Of a stretch of DNA of 64,000 nucleotides, positions 41,347 to 51,325 are shown one piece after another. Numbering within the stretch: position 1 is the stretch's first letter; every line of letters begins with the position of its first letter. Under the pieces are notes generated by a model. That model did not search any database, had not been told where the DNA came from, and worked only from the letters and a program-made list of their open reading frames with translations. A program made the position numbers and the translations under genes. Origin of the DNA: an uncultured Acidovorax sp. (GTDB lineage Bacteria > Pseudomonadota > Gammaproteobacteria > Burkholderiales > Burkholderiaceae_C); the NCBI GenBank assembly GCA_913774625.1, contig CAJYHL010000010.1:1-64000 (forward strand), given 5' to 3'.

Positions 41347-42588
41347 ATGACCACCCTCGGCACCCCTCTTTCTCCTTCCGCCACCAAAGTGATGCTGCTC
41401 GGCAGCGGTGAACTGGGCAAGGAGGTCCTCATCGCCCTGCAGCGCCTGGGCGTGGAAACCACGGCGGTGGACCGCTACGAGAACGCGCCCGGCCAGCAGG
41501 TGGCCCACCATGCGCGCACCATCACCATGAGCGACCCGGCCCAGCTCAAGAGCCTGATCGAGGCCGAGCGCCCGCACCTGGTCGTGCCCGAGATCGAGGC
41601 CATCGCCACGCCCATGCTCGAAGAGCTGGAGGCCGCCGGCACCGTGCGCGTCATCCCCACGGCCCGCGCCGCGCGCCTGACCATGGACCGCGAAGGCATC
41701 CGTCGCCTGGCCGCCGAGACCCTGGGCCTGCCCACCAGCCCCTACCGCTTCTGCGATTCGGCCGAGGAGCTGCAGGCCGCCATCGACGGCACCGACGGCC
41801 AGCCCGCCATCGGCTTTCCCTGTGTGGTCAAGCCGGTGATGAGCAGCTCCGGCAAGGGCCAGAGCAAGCTCGACGGCCCGGCCGACGTGCAGAAGGCCTG
41901 GGACTACGCCATGGCCGGCGGCCGCGTGAGCCATGGCCGCGTCATCGTCGAAGGCTTCATCGACTTCGAATACGAGATCACCCTGCTCACCGTGCGCGCC
42001 AAGGCCGCCGACGGCAGCATCCAGACCTCGTTCTGCGAGCCCATCGGCCACAAGCAGGTCAGCGGCGACTACGTGGAAAGCTGGCAGCCCCAGCCCATGC
42101 CGTCCGTCGCGCTGCAGCGCGCCAAGGACATCGCCAAAGCCGTGACCGACGATCTGGGCCGCGGCCTGGACGGCCAGCCCTCGGGCCTGGGCCTGTTCGG
42201 CGTGGAGCTGTTCGTCAAGGGCGACGAGGTCTGGTTCAGCGAGGTCAGCCCGCGCCCGCACGACACCGGCCTGGTGACCCTGGCCACCCAGCACCAGAGC
42301 GAATTCGAGCTGCATGCCCGCGCCATCCTGGGCCTGCCGGTGGACACCAGCCTGCGCAACCCCGGCGCCAGCGCCGTGATCTACGGCGGCGTCGATGCCC
42401 AGGGCATCGCCTTCGACGGCATCGATGAAGCCCTGGCCGTGCCGGGCACCGACCTGCGCCTGTTCGGCAAGCCCGAGAGCTTCGCCAAGCGCCGCATGGG
42501 CGTGGCCGTGGCCCGCGCCGGCGATGTGGACACGGCCCGCGCCAACGCCAAGCTGGCGGCGGGCAAGGTCAAGCCGCGCCTGGCCTGA
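41347..42588 (+). CDS. purT: formate-dependent phosphoribosylglycinamide formyltransferase (PurT)
   Basis: A 413-residue ATP-grasp enzyme. [27 protein letters not shown] and [26 protein letters not shown] are the family N-terminus. It has [20 protein letters not shown] (ATP-binding), [29 protein letters not shown] (metal-binding Glu residues) and the C-terminal [13 protein letters not shown]. coli PurT is 392. It makes formyl-GAR from formate and ATP in purine synthesis without folate. Preceded by a short GC-rich hairpin region and independent of the flanking genes; this may be linked to formate supply in the organism. Confidence 0.96.
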   Translation: MTTLGTPLSPSATKVMLLGSGELGKEVLIALQRLGVETTAVDRYENAPGQQVAHHARTITMSDPAQLKSLIEAERPHLVVPEIEAIATPMLEELEAAGTVRVIPTARAARLTMDREGIRRLAAETLGLPTSPYRFCDSAEELQAAIDGTDGQPAIGFPCVVKPVMSSSGKGQSKLDGPADVQKAWDYAMAGGRVSHGRVIVEGFIDFEYEITLLTVRAKAADGSIQTSFCEPIGHKQVSGDYVESWQPQPMPSVALQRAKDIAKAVTDDLGRGLDGQPSGLGLFGVELFVKGDEVWFSEVSPRPHDTGLVTLATQHQSEFELHARAILGLPVDTSLRNPGASAVIYGGVDAQGIAFDGIDEALAVPGTDLRLFGKPESFAKRRMGVAVARAGDVDTARANAKLAAGKVKPRLA

Positions 42589-42623
42589 CCTGAGCTGAGC
42601 TTCCCCGGAGCCTCCAGCGGCCG

Positions 42624-43601
42624 TCAGCGCTTAGGGAGTACCGCGTTGACGGGCGCGCCTGCGGCAAAGGCCTCGATATTGCCGATCAGCTGGTCGGCCA
42701 GGGCCTGGATGGCTTCGGCGCTGGCCCAGGCCACATGAGGTGTGAGGATGAAGTCCGGCCGGTCCAGCAGGGCCATGAAGGGGTGGTCCGCCGGCGGCGG
42801 CTCGGCACTGGCCACGTCGAAGGCCGCGCCGCCGATCTGGCCGGCCTCCAGGGCCGGGCCCACGGCGTTTTCGTCCACCAGCCCGCCGCGCGCGGTGTTG
42901 ACGAGCAGCGGGCGGCGCGCGGCCATCAGCGCGAATTCCGGCGCGCCGATCATGTGCCGGGTGCCCGCGTTCAGCGGGCAGTGCAGGGTCAGCACGTCGG
43001 ACTGCCGCAGCGTGTCCTCGAACGGGGTGTAGAGCGATCCCTGGCCCGTGCGGCCCTTGTGCGCCGACATCAGCACGCGCATGCCCAGCGCCCGACCCAT
43101 GGCGGCCACCGCGCGGCCCAGCGCACCGTCGCCGATCACGCCCAGCGTGGAGCCGGCCAGGTCGCGGATGGGATGGTCGAAGAAACAGAACTGCCCCGCT
43201 GCCTGCCAGCGGCCGGCGCGCACCGCGTCGCGGTAGGCGCAGATGCTGCGCCGCAGCGCGAAGATCAGCGCGAAGGTGTGCTCCGGCACGGTGTGCGTGG
43301 CGTAGTTGCGCACGTTGCTGACCACGATGCCGCGCGCCGCGCAGGCGGCCAGGTCGATGTTGTCGGTGCCCGTCGCGGCGACGGCGACCAGGCGCAGCCG
43401 CGGCGCCTGCTCCAGCGCCTCGGCGGTGATGCGCACCTTGTTGACGATGGCCACGTCGGCATCGCGCAGGCGTTCCGCCACCTCGGCGGGGGCCGTGCGC
43501 GGGTATTCCGTCCAGGTGTGCTCGAAGTCCGGGCGGCGCACGGCCGTCTGCGGCGAGATCGTTTCGCGGTCGAGGAAGACGATGTTCAGGCCCGTCATCA
43601 T
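42624..43601 (-). CDS. D-2-hydroxyacid dehydrogenase (glycerate dehydrogenase/hydroxypyruvate reductase-like)
   Basis: A 325-residue NAD(P)-dependent dehydrogenase. The Rossmann motif is STLGVIGDGALGRAVAAMGR (GxGxxG), the catalytic Arg lies in LLVNTARGGLVDENAV, the Glu in SAEPPPADHPFMAL, and the His in FILTPHVAWAS. An N-terminal VNKVRITAEALEQAPRLRLV AVAATGTDNID fits the HprA-like subgroup. The start overlaps the transketolase stop (ATGA), so the two are translationally coupled. It probably reduces hydroxypyruvate to D-glycerate; substrate choice within the family cannot be fixed by eye. Confidence 0.88.
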   Translation of the reverse strand: MMTGLNIVFLDRETISPQTAVRRPDFEHTWTEYPRTAPAEVAERLRDADVAIVNKVRITAEALEQAPRLRLVAVAATGTDNIDLAACAARGIVVSNVRNYATHTVPEHTFALIFALRRSICAYRDAVRAGRWQAAGQFCFFDHPIRDLAGSTLGVIGDGALGRAVAAMGRALGMRVLMSAHKGRTGQGSLYTPFEDTLRQSDVLTLHCPLNAGTRHMIGAPEFALMAARRPLLVNTARGGLVDENAVGPALEAGQIGGAAFDVASAEPPPADHPFMALLDRPDFILTPHVAWASAEAIQALADQLIGNIEAFAAGAPVNAVLPKR

Positions 43602-45622
43602 CGCTGCGCTCCTTCCTGCCCGGCAGCCGCCTCTTCGCCGGCCAGCAGGCGGCGCGCTTCGCCCGCCACGGCTTCGGCCGTGATGCCGAAGCGCCGGTAG
43701 AGCGCATCGGCCGGGCCGGAGGCGCCGAAGCCCGCCATGCCCACGAAGCCGCCGCGCTCGCCCAGGTAGGCGTCCCAGCCCATGCGGCAGGCGGCTTCCA
43801 CCGCCACACGCACGCTGCCCGGGGCGCCCAGCACCTGCCGGCGGTAGGCGGGCGGCTGCTGGTCGAACAGCTCCCAGCAGGGCAGGGAGGCCACGGCCGT
43901 GCCGGTGCCCTGCCGCTCCAGCAGCTCGCGCGCCGCCAGGGCCAGCGCCACTTCGGAGCCGGTGGCCAGCAGCGTGACCTGGCGCGGCCCGCAGGCGGCC
44001 TCGCGCAGCAGGTAGCCGCCGCGCGCGCTCAGGTTCTCTTCCGTGTGCCGGTCGCGCACCAGCGGCAGGGTCTGGCGCGCGAACACCAGGCTGACCGGGC
44101 CGCCGGCATGCGCCAGCGCGGCGGCCCAGCATTCGGCTGCCTCCACCGCATCGGCCGGCCGCATCACCCACATGTTGGGCATGGCGCGCAGCGAGGCCAG
44201 GATCTCCACCGGCTGGTGCGTGGGCCCGTTCTTGCCGACGCCGATGGAGTCGTGGCTGAAAACGAACTTGACCGGCAGGCCCATCAGGGCGGCCATGCGC
44301 ATGGCGGGGCGCTCGTAGTCGGAAAAGGCCAGGTAGGTCACCGACAGCGGCAGGATGCCGCCGTGCGCGGCCATGCCGTTGGCCATGGCGCCCATCAGGT
44401 GTTCGCGCACGCCGCAATGCACGTAGGCGCCGGAACGGTCCTCGGCGGTGAAGGCCGCCAGGCCGCGCTTGTGGCCGGTGGGTGCCTCCAGGTCGGCGCA
44501 GCCCACCATGCGTTCGGGCAGCAGCGGGGCGAGCCGGTCGTTGATGTCGGCCGAGATCAGGATGCCGCCCGTCTCCTGCTGCGCTGCCAGAGCCTGCCGC
44601 TTGTAGTCCAGCAGCACCTGCTGCCAGCCGGCGGGCAGCTCGCCGTTCATGGTGCGTACGAACTCCGCGCGTTCGTCGGCTGGCAGGCCGTCCAGCCGGC
44701 GCTGCCACTCCGCGTGCTGGGCCGCGCCGCGCTGCCCGGCGGTGCGCCAGGCCTGCAGGAGGTCCGCCGGGATCTCGAACGGGCCGTGCGGCCAGTCCAG
44801 CAACTGGCGGGCGGCCTGGGCGTCCTCGCCGTAAAGCCGGGCGCTGTGGCCGCCGCGCTGGCCTTGCAGGCGCGGAATGCCTTTGGCGATGGTGGTGCGG
44901 CAGGCGATGAGCGAGGGCCGCCCGTCGGCGCGGGCCCGGGCCAGCGCGGCGGAGACGGCATCGATGTCGTGGCCGTCCACCTCTTCCACATGCCACCGGG
45001 CGACGCGGAAGCGCTCGGCCACGTCTTCGCTGATCGACAGCGCGGTGCTGCCGTCGTCGGTGATGCGGTTGTCGTCCCAGAGCAGCACCAGCTTGCCCAG
45101 GCGCAGGTGGCCGGCCAGCGAGACCATTTCCTGGCCTATGCCTTCCTGCAGGCAGCCGTCGCCGACGAAGGCATAGGTGAAGTGGTCCACCAGCCCGCTG
45201 CCGAAGCGGGCGCTGAGGTAGGCCTCGGCCACGGCCATGCCGAAGGCGTTGGCGATGCCCTGGCCCAGCGGGCCGGTGGTGACCTCGATGCCGTCCGCCA
45301 CGCAGCGCTCCGGATGGCCCTCGCAATGCGAGCCCAGTTCGCGGAAGCTGCGGATCTGCTCCAGCGTGATGTGCGGGTTGCCGCTCAGGTGCAGCAGGGC
45401 GTAGAGCAGCATCGACCCGTGGCCGTTGGACAGGACCACGCGGTCGCGGTCCCACCAGCCGGGCGCGGCGGCGTCGATCTTCAGGTGCTGCGTGTAGAGG
45501 GCGGTGGCGATCTCCGCCATGCCCAGGGGCACGCCCTGGTGGCCTTCGCCCGCGCGGACGATGGCGTCGATGGAAAGAAAACGGATGGCATGCGCCAGCG
45601 GCTGTAGCGGGTGTGCGCTCAT
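43598..45622 (-). CDS. tkt: transketolase (full length)
   Basis: A 674-residue transketolase with all three domains. TPP-binding motif [20 protein letters not shown] and the closing WDDNRIT, the N-terminal [23 protein letters not shown], the pyrimidine domain with [22 protein letters not shown], and active-site [20 protein letters not shown] are visible. It transfers a two-carbon ketol from ketoses to aldoses and can use hydroxypyruvate as donor. It is coupled to a hydroxyacid dehydrogenase and is divergent to a cluster holding a second, split transketolase, which is unusual. Confidence 0.94.
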   Translation of the reverse strand: MSAHPLQPLAHAIRFLSIDAIVRAGEGHQGVPLGMAEIATALYTQHLKIDAAAPGWWDRDRVVLSNGHGSMLLYALLHLSGNPHITLEQIRSFRELGSHCEGHPERCVADGIEVTTGPLGQGIANAFGMAVAEAYLSARFGSGLVDHFTYAFVGDGCLQEGIGQEMVSLAGHLRLGKLVLLWDDNRITDDGSTALSISEDVAERFRVARWHVEEVDGHDIDAVSAALARARADGRPSLIACRTTIAKGIPRLQGQRGGHSARLYGEDAQAARQLLDWPHGPFEIPADLLQAWRTAGQRGAAQHAEWQRRLDGLPADERAEFVRTMNGELPAGWQQVLLDYKRQALAAQQETGGILISADINDRLAPLLPERMVGCADLEAPTGHKRGLAAFTAEDRSGAYVHCGVREHLMGAMANGMAAHGGILPLSVTYLAFSDYERPAMRMAALMGLPVKFVFSHDSIGVGKNGPTHQPVEILASLRAMPNMWVMRPADAVEAAECWAAALAHAGGPVSLVFARQTLPLVRDRHTEENLSARGGYLLREAACGPRQVTLLATGSEVALALAARELLERQGTGTAVASLPCWELFDQQPPAYRRQVLGAPGSVRVAVEAACRMGWDAYLGERGGFVGMAGFGASGPADALYRRFGITAEAVAGEARRLLAGEEAAAGQEGAQR

Positions 45623-45760
45623 GGTGGTCGTGCGCGCGCAGCCCGGCCGGGGCCGGCACGCCCTGTCTCCTGTCGTTGTGTGTGATGGGCCAGGCGCGAT
45701 TCTTCGGCGCGCTGCTGGTTGACTACAAGCGACGTTTTTTCAGTGGTGCATGAATCGCGT

Positions 45761-46663
45761 TCATCCAGCAACCGCCGCAGCCGGGGTGCCCGGGCGGGCC
45801 TCCTCGCGGATCCAGTCCAGGAACTTGCCCACTTCCGGCCGTGCCGCGTGGCGTGCCGGATAGACCAGGAAATGCGCCTGCACCTCCAGACTCATCTCGT
45901 CGCCGAACACCGGCTGCAGCCGCCCGCTGGCGATGTGGGCCTGGCCCAGCGTGGCGCTTTCCAGCGCCACGCCCAGGGACTGCACGGCGGCGTCCAGGCT
46001 CATCATGGCCCGGTCGAACTTCAGCGCGATGCGGTCCGGGCGCTGGTCGGGCTCGAAGCGCGCGAACCATTCGGGCCACTGCGCCACGTTCACCATGGAC
46101 TGGATCAGCGGCGCCTCCAGCAGATCCGTCGGCGTGCGCAGCGCGTGCCGGCGGATGAATTCGGGGCTGGCGAGCGGCATCACCTTTTCCGAGAACACGG
46201 GCTCGACCTCCAGGTTCGGCCAGGCCGGCAGGCCGTAGCGGATGTCCAGATCGACCAGGCCCAGCTGGAAGTCCGAATGCAAGTGGGAGGCCGACAACAC
46301 CAGGGAGATACCCGGATGGCGCTGCGCGAAGCGGGCGATGCGCGGCATCAGCCACAGGGACGCGAAGCTGGGGCTGCAATGCAGGTAGAGGGTGTCCTGC
46401 ACGCCGTGGCGCAGGCCCTCGGTGGCCGTGTTGAGCACGCCCAGCGCATTGCCCACGCGCTGCAGATAGCTCTGCCCGGCGGGGGTGAGCGCCACGCCCC
46501 GCGAGGAGCGCTCCAGCAGGCGCACGCCCAGCAGGCTTTCCAGCTTGGCCAGCTGGTGGCTGATGGCCGAGGGCGTGAGATGCAGTTCATGGGCCGCCAG
46601 CTGGAAGCTGCGGCGGCGGGCGACGGCCTCGAAGGCCTGCAGGGCGCTGAGCGGTGGAATCAC
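45761..46663 (-). CDS. LysR-family transcriptional regulator (GcvA-like)
   Basis: A 300-residue LysR regulator of the GcvA branch, starting at the ATG of MIPPLSALQAFEAVARRRSF. The HTH has LTPSAISHQLAKLESLLGVR LLERSSRGVALT. The effector domain has CSPSFASLWLMPRIARFAQR HPGISL and VDLDIRYGLPAWP. It lies between the transketolase/hydroxyacid dehydrogenase pair (same strand, downstream) and the divergent SDR-TRAP-transketolase-glycerate kinase operon, so it likely controls one or both. The effector is unknown. Confidence 0.9.
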   Translation of the reverse strand: MIPPLSALQAFEAVARRRSFQLAAHELHLTPSAISHQLAKLESLLGVRLLERSSRGVALTPAGQSYLQRVGNALGVLNTATEGLRHGVQDTLYLHCSPSFASLWLMPRIARFAQRHPGISLVLSASHLHSDFQLGLVDLDIRYGLPAWPNLEVEPVFSEKVMPLASPEFIRRHALRTPTDLLEAPLIQSMVNVAQWPEWFARFEPDQRPDRIALKFDRAMMSLDAAVQSLGVALESATLGQAHIASGRLQPVFGDEMSLEVQAHFLVYPARHAARPEVGKFLDWIREEARPGTPAAAVAG

Positions 46664-46809
46664 GGCGGATGAAGGGCATTCACTTGTTGCGGCGCAACAT
46701 GAATGAATTTGAATTGGCGATGAGTTTATATCGTTTGAATCAGCTGCCGGGTGCGTCCCAGAATCCGCCCACTTTCAACGCAGTCCAACGACACACAAGG
46801 AGACACAGC

Positions 46810-47559
46810 ATGCTGCTCAAGGACAAAGTGGCCGTCATCACCGGCGGCGCAGGGATCAACGGACTGGGCTTTTGCACTGCCCGGATGATGGCGGAGCAGG
46901 GCGCCCAGGTCGTCATCCTCGATCTGGAGCAGGCCGACCCGCAGGCCGCCGCCGCGCGGCTGGGCGAGGAGCATCTGGGCCTGGTGGCCAACGTGACCGA
47001 CAAGGCGTCGTGCGAGGCCGCCGCCGCTGCGGTCCTGGCACGCTGGGGCCGCATCGACATCCTCGTCAACAACGCCGGGGTCACGCAGCCCGTCAAGTTC
47101 CTGGACATCACGGGCGCCGACTACGACCGCATCCTGGACGTGAGCCTGCGCGGCACGCTCTACGCCTCGCAGGCCGTGCTGCCGGCCATGCTGGCGCAGA
47201 AGAGCGGCTCCATCGTCTGCATCTCGTCGGTCTCCGCGCAGCGCGGCGGCGGCATCCTGGGCGGGCCGCACTACTCGGCCGCCAAGGCCGGCGTGCTGGG
47301 CCTGGCCCGTGCCATGGCGCGCGAATACGGCGGCAGCAACATCCGCGTGAACTGCGTGACGCCGGGGCTCATCGCCACCGACATCAACAAGGGCAAGATT
47401 CCCGAGGACAAGCGCCAGGGCATCCTGGACGGCATCCCGCTGGCGCGTATCGGCGAGCCCGCCGACGTCGGCGGCTGCGTGGTGTTCCTCGCCAGCGACC
47501 TTGCCAAGTACTGCACCGGCGTCACGCTCGACGTCAACGGCGGCATGTTGATCCATTGA
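46810..47559 (+). CDS. short-chain dehydrogenase/reductase (SDR)
   Basis: A 249-residue classical SDR starting at the ATG with AAGGAGAC upstream; longer in-frame starts lie in the divergent regulatory region. VITGGAGINGLGFCTARMMA is the NAD(P)-binding motif (with an unusual INGLG in place of GIG), NNAGV, catalytic Ser in ISSVSAQRGGG and PHYSAAKAGVLGLARAMARE (Tyr/Lys) follow. It is first in the SDR-TRAP-split transketolase-glycerate kinase operon and probably oxidises or reduces the imported polyol/sugar acid. The substrate cannot be read. Confidence 0.88.
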   Translation: MLLKDKVAVITGGAGINGLGFCTARMMAEQGAQVVILDLEQADPQAAAARLGEEHLGLVANVTDKASCEAAAAAVLARWGRIDILVNNAGVTQPVKFLDITGADYDRILDVSLRGTLYASQAVLPAMLAQKSGSIVCISSVSAQRGGGILGGPHYSAAKAGVLGLARAMAREYGGSNIRVNCVTPGLIATDINKGKIPEDKRQGILDGIPLARIGEPADVGGCVVFLASDLAKYCTGVTLDVNGGMLIH

Positions 47560-47651
47560 CCGCCTGCGGGAGCCTTCCCGCGCCACGCCTGCCAGAGATC
47601 CACAAGGCCGCAAAGGCCGACGACAAGACCTATTCCACAGGAGACAAGACC

Positions 47652-48638
47652 ATGGCATCCATCCGCATCCTCCGCCGTACCCTGCTGGCCGCCGCGCTGG
47701 CGGCCGGCGCCTCGCTCGCCACCGCGCAGCAGCCCGTCAAGCTCACGCTGGCCCACGGTAATCCGCCGGACAACCCGCGCCATCTGGCCGCCGTCAAGTT
47801 CGCCGATCTGGTGAAGGCCAGGACCAATGGCCGGGTGGAGATCCAGGTGGCCCACTCGGCGCAGTTGGGCGACGATGCGGCCATGGTCACGGCCCTGCGC
47901 TCCGGCACGCTGGATTTCTCCGCCAACAGCCAGGGCGCGGTGGCGGCGGTGGTGCCCGAGTTCGCGGCCCTGGGCATGCCCTTCCTCTTCGCCGACGTGC
48001 AGAAGGCCTGGAGCGTGATGGACGGCCCCATCGGCAAGGAACTGGCCGACAAGGCCGCCGCCAAGGGCATGGTGCTGCTGGGCCTGTGGGACAACGGCGT
48101 GCGCCACGTGACCGACAGCAAGCGTCCCGTCAAGCTGCCCGCCGACATGAAGGGCCTGAAGATGCGCACGCCGCCCGATGCGGTGACGATGGACATCATG
48201 CAGGCGCTGGGCGCCGATCCGCAGCAGATCAAGTTCTCCGAGCTCTACGTGGCGCTGCAGCAGGGCGTGGTGGACGGGCAGGAGAACCCGCTCACCAACA
48301 TCGCCTCGGCCAAGCTCTACGAGGTGCAGAAGTACCTTGCGCTCACCGGCCACAAGTACGAGAGCACGCCCTTCCTGATGAGCAAGCGCACCTGGGACCG
48401 CATGGCCCCGGCCGACCGGCAGGCGGTGATGGAAGCGGCCGCGGAGGCGACCCAGATGCAGCGCCAGATGAACAAGGAGATCGACGACAAGCTGGTCGCC
48501 GACCTCAAGGCCAAGGGCATGCAGGTGGACACCGTGGACCGCGCCGCCTTCGTGGAAGCCGTCAAGCCCGTCTATGCGAAGTGGAGCACCGGCCCGATCG
48601 GCGCCTTCGTCACCCAGGTGCAGCAGGCCGCCCGCTGA
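47652..48638 (+). CDS. dctP: TRAP transporter periplasmic solute-binding protein (DctP-type)
   Basis: A 328-residue secreted receptor. A signal peptide (RRTLLAAALAAGASLATA-QQ) ends near residue 25. LTLAHGNPPDNPRHLAAVKF ADLVKARTNGRVEIQVAHSA QLGDDAAM is the classical TRAP/DctP opening. The binding-site Arg lies in GLKMRTPPDAVTMDIMQALG and the helix-loop QQGVVDGQENPLTNIASAKL YEVQKY is conserved. It binds the carboxyl group of a hydroxylated or sugar acid in most family members. It is encoded just before the DctQ and DctM genes. Confidence 0.93.
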   Translation: MASIRILRRTLLAAALAAGASLATAQQPVKLTLAHGNPPDNPRHLAAVKFADLVKARTNGRVEIQVAHSAQLGDDAAMVTALRSGTLDFSANSQGAVAAVVPEFAALGMPFLFADVQKAWSVMDGPIGKELADKAAAKGMVLLGLWDNGVRHVTDSKRPVKLPADMKGLKMRTPPDAVTMDIMQALGADPQQIKFSELYVALQQGVVDGQENPLTNIASAKLYEVQKYLALTGHKYESTPFLMSKRTWDRMAPADRQAVMEAAAEATQMQRQMNKEIDDKLVADLKAKGMQVDTVDRAAFVEAVKPVYAKWSTGPIGAFVTQVQQAAR

Positions 48639-48688
48639 ACGATCCATCGCCGCGCGCCGGAACGCTCCGGCGTGCCAAGGAGTTGTCC

Positions 48689-49192
48689 ATGAATCCTCTT
48701 CTCCGCGCGGTGGACGCCGCCATCACCTGGTGGTGCCATGCCGTGCTGTATCTCACCCTGTCCGTGGTGTTCCTGATCCTGAGCATCAACGTGGTGCTGC
48801 GCTACCTGGCCGGCACCAGCCTGACCTTCGCGGCCGAGCTGCCCGAGCTGATGTTCCCCTGGATGATCATGGCCGGCGTGGTGCTGGCCGCCCAGCACGG
48901 CTCGCACATCGCCGTGGTGCTGCTCACGCAGCGGCTGGGCGCCGCGCGCCGCTGGGTGCTGGCCGCCGGCTCGCTGGTGGTGGCGGCGCTGTACCTGGGC
49001 CTGGCCTGGGCCGCCTGGCCGGTGTTCGAGATCGCCGCCGACGAGCGCACGCCCATCATGCAGGTGCCGGGCTCGGTCAGCGTGGGCAGCCTGCTGCTGG
49101 GCTTCGTGCTGCTGGCCGTGGTCACCCTGTGCCGGCTGCCGCAGATCGTGCGGGGCGAGCTGCCCGCCAGCACCGTGGGAGCCGACGCATGA
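48689..49192 (+). CDS. dctQ: TRAP transporter small permease (DctQ)
   Basis: A 167-residue four-helix membrane protein. VFLILSINVVLRYLAGTSLT FAAELPELMFPWMIMAGVVL AAQHGSHIAVVLL is typical of DctQ. The start follows AAGGAG by a good distance. The stop overlaps the dctM start (ATGA). It forms the membrane complex with DctM to import the ligand of the DctP protein with Na+. No fusion to DctM is seen. Confidence 0.92.
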   Translation: MNPLLRAVDAAITWWCHAVLYLTLSVVFLILSINVVLRYLAGTSLTFAAELPELMFPWMIMAGVVLAAQHGSHIAVVLLTQRLGAARRWVLAAGSLVVAALYLGLAWAAWPVFEIAADERTPIMQVPGSVSVGSLLLGFVLLAVVTLCRLPQIVRGELPASTVGADA

Positions 49193-50448
49193 CCTTCCTC
49201 ATCATCGGCCTCTTCATCGTCGCCGCGCTGGCCTCGATCCCGATCGCGCACGCGCTGGTGCTGGCCTCCGTGGGCGGCCTGCTCATCATCGACCGCGTTC
49301 CCGTCCACCTGGCGGTGGAGCAGATGATCACGCAGACGCAGAGCTTCCCGCTGATCGCCATTCCCTTCTTCATGATGACGGGCGCGCTCATGGTGAGCGG
49401 CCGGCTGGGCCAGAGCCTGGTCAACCTGCTGTCCATGATGATCGGCCGCGTGCACGGCGGCCCGGCCCAGGTGGGCGTGCTGTCGTCCACCATCTTCGGC
49501 GGGGTCTCCGGCTCGGCCGTGGCCGATGCCTCGGCCATCGGCTCCATGCTGATCCCCTGGCTCAAGAAGCTGGGCTACCCGGCGCCCTTCGCGGCGGGCA
49601 CGCTGGCCGCGGCGGCCACCATCGACATCCTGATCCCGCCCTCGATCCCGATGATCGTCTATGCGCTGGTGTCGGGCGCCTCGATCGGCGCGCTGTTCGT
49701 CGCCGGCATCCTGCCCGGGCTGCTGATGTGCGGCGGCTTCATGGCCGTGTGCTACGTGCAGGGGCGGCGCCGCAATTTCCCGCGCGACACCACGCCCTTC
49801 GAATGGCCCGCCTTCTGGAAGCAGCTGCTGCACGCCGGCCCGGCGCTCGCCATGCCGGTGCTGATCATCATCTTTTTGCGCTTCGGCATCGCCACGCCGA
49901 CCGAGGTGAGCGTGATGTCCACGCTGTATGCGCTGGTGGTGTCGTGCGTGGTGTACCGCGACCTGACGCTGGCCAAGCTCAAGCATGCGGCGGTGGAGGC
50001 CGGCATCTCCACCGGCGTGGTGCTGCTGATCATCATGGCCTCCAGCGTGGTGGGCTGGATCGTCACCTACGAGCAGTTGCCCGCCGCCTTCACGCAGTAC
50101 GCCAAGGAGACGCTGCAGTCGCCCTGGCTGATCATCCTGGCGATGAACCTGATCATGCTCGCCACGGGCATGTTCATCGACCTGCCGGCCGCCGTGCTGC
50201 TGCTCACGCCCATGTTCGTGCCGCTGGCTTCCGCCGTGGGCATGGACACCATCCAGCTGGGGATCATGATGATCGTGAACCTCTCCATCGGGCTCTACCA
50301 CCCGCCCATCGGCACCACCTTGTTCATCACCAGCTCGATCGCCAAGGTGCGCATCGGCGACGTGGTCAAGGAGCTGATCCCCTTCTACGTGGTCGCGCTG
50401 CTGCTGCTGCTGGGCTTCGCCTACCTGCCGTGGCTGACCCTGCGCTGA
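49189..50448 (+). CDS. dctM: TRAP transporter large permease (DctM)
   Basis: A 419-residue, about 12-helix permease, starting at the ATG overlapping the dctQ stop. It contains FPLIAIPFFMMTGALMVSGR, VLSSTIFGGVSGSAVADASA IGSMLIPWLKKLGY and IDILIPPSIPMIVYALVSGA SIGALFVAGILPG, all standard DctM segments. Length agrees with SiaM/DctM large subunits. It acts with DctP and DctQ; a Na+ site is expected in the conserved GSA(V/T)AD region. The substrate follows from the DctP gene, which is not assigned. Confidence 0.94.
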   Translation: MTFLIIGLFIVAALASIPIAHALVLASVGGLLIIDRVPVHLAVEQMITQTQSFPLIAIPFFMMTGALMVSGRLGQSLVNLLSMMIGRVHGGPAQVGVLSSTIFGGVSGSAVADASAIGSMLIPWLKKLGYPAPFAAGTLAAAATIDILIPPSIPMIVYALVSGASIGALFVAGILPGLLMCGGFMAVCYVQGRRRNFPRDTTPFEWPAFWKQLLHAGPALAMPVLIIIFLRFGIATPTEVSVMSTLYALVVSCVVYRDLTLAKLKHAAVEAGISTGVVLLIIMASSVVGWIVTYEQLPAAFTQYAKETLQSPWLIILAMNLIMLATGMFIDLPAAVLLLTPMFVPLASAVGMDTIQLGIMMIVNLSIGLYHPPIGTTLFITSSIAKVRIGDVVKELIPFYVVALLLLLGFAYLPWLTLR

Positions 50449-50479
50449 ACCTGATTCCACCCACCGGAGAGAAGAATCC

Positions 50480-51307
50480 ATGAGCAAGCTCGAACACATC
50501 GCCCAGGCCGCGTGGCGCATCCGCCGCTTCGCGGTGCGCATGGGCGAGGTCCAGGGCCAGGGCTACGTCGGCCAGGCCCTGGGCTACGCCGACGTGCTGG
50601 CCACGGCCTACGCCCACGCCCTGCAGCTGCGTCCCGAAGACCCCGAATGGGACGGGCGCGACCGCTTCCTGCTGTCCCACGGCCACTATGCGATCGCTTT
50701 CTATGCGGCGCTGATCGAGGCCGGCATCATTCCCGAATCGGAGCTGGAAACCTACGGCAGCGACGACAGCCGGCTGCCCATGTCGGGCATGGCCAGCTAC
50801 ACGCCGGGCATGGAGATGTCCGGCGGCTCGCTGGGCCAGGGCCTGCCCATCGCGGTGGGCATGGCCCTGGGGCTGCGCCACCGCGGCAACCCGGCCTTCG
50901 TCTACAACTCCATGTCCGACGGCGAGCTGGACGAAGGCTCGACCTGGGAGGCCGCCCTGTCGGCCGCCCACCACGGCCTGGGCAACCTGATCTGCCTCGT
51001 GGACATCAACAACCAGCAGGCCGACGGCCCCTCCGGCAAGGTGCTGGGCTTCGAGCCGCTGGCGGACAAGTGGGCCGCCTTCGGCTGGCACGTGCAGCGG
51101 GTGGACGGCAACCACCTGCCCGCCGTGGTGCGCGCCTTCGACACGGCGCGCAGCCTGGCCGAGCCGCGGCCGCGCGTGATCCTGTGCGACACGCTCATGG
51201 GCTGCGGCGTGCCGTTCCTGGAGGCGCGCGACAAGAACCATTTCATCCGCGTGGACCCGCCCGAATGGCAGCAGGCGCTGGACGTGCTGGACGCCAACCG
51301 CCCCTGA
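50480..51307 (+). CDS. transketolase, N-terminal subunit (split)
   Basis: A 275-residue protein matching only the thiamine diphosphate-binding N-terminal domain of transketolase. It has RRFAVRMGEVQGQGYVGQAL GYADVLATAYAH, LLSHGHYAIAFYAALIEAG, MSGGSLGQGLPIAVGMALGL and the TPP motif MSDGELDEGSTWEAALSAAH HGLGNLICLVDINNQQADG. SDGE replaces the usual GDGE. It is encoded 32 bases after dctM and 18 bases before the C-terminal subunit gene. The split architecture is known from other two-subunit transketolases, including those in sulfosugar and branched-sugar catabolism. Confidence 0.92.
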   Translation: MSKLEHIAQAAWRIRRFAVRMGEVQGQGYVGQALGYADVLATAYAHALQLRPEDPEWDGRDRFLLSHGHYAIAFYAALIEAGIIPESELETYGSDDSRLPMSGMASYTPGMEMSGGSLGQGLPIAVGMALGLRHRGNPAFVYNSMSDGELDEGSTWEAALSAAHHGLGNLICLVDINNQQADGPSGKVLGFEPLADKWAAFGWHVQRVDGNHLPAVVRAFDTARSLAEPRPRVILCDTLMGCGVPFLEARDKNHFIRVDPPEWQQALDVLDANRP

Positions 51308-51325
51308 GCCACGGAGACCCATACG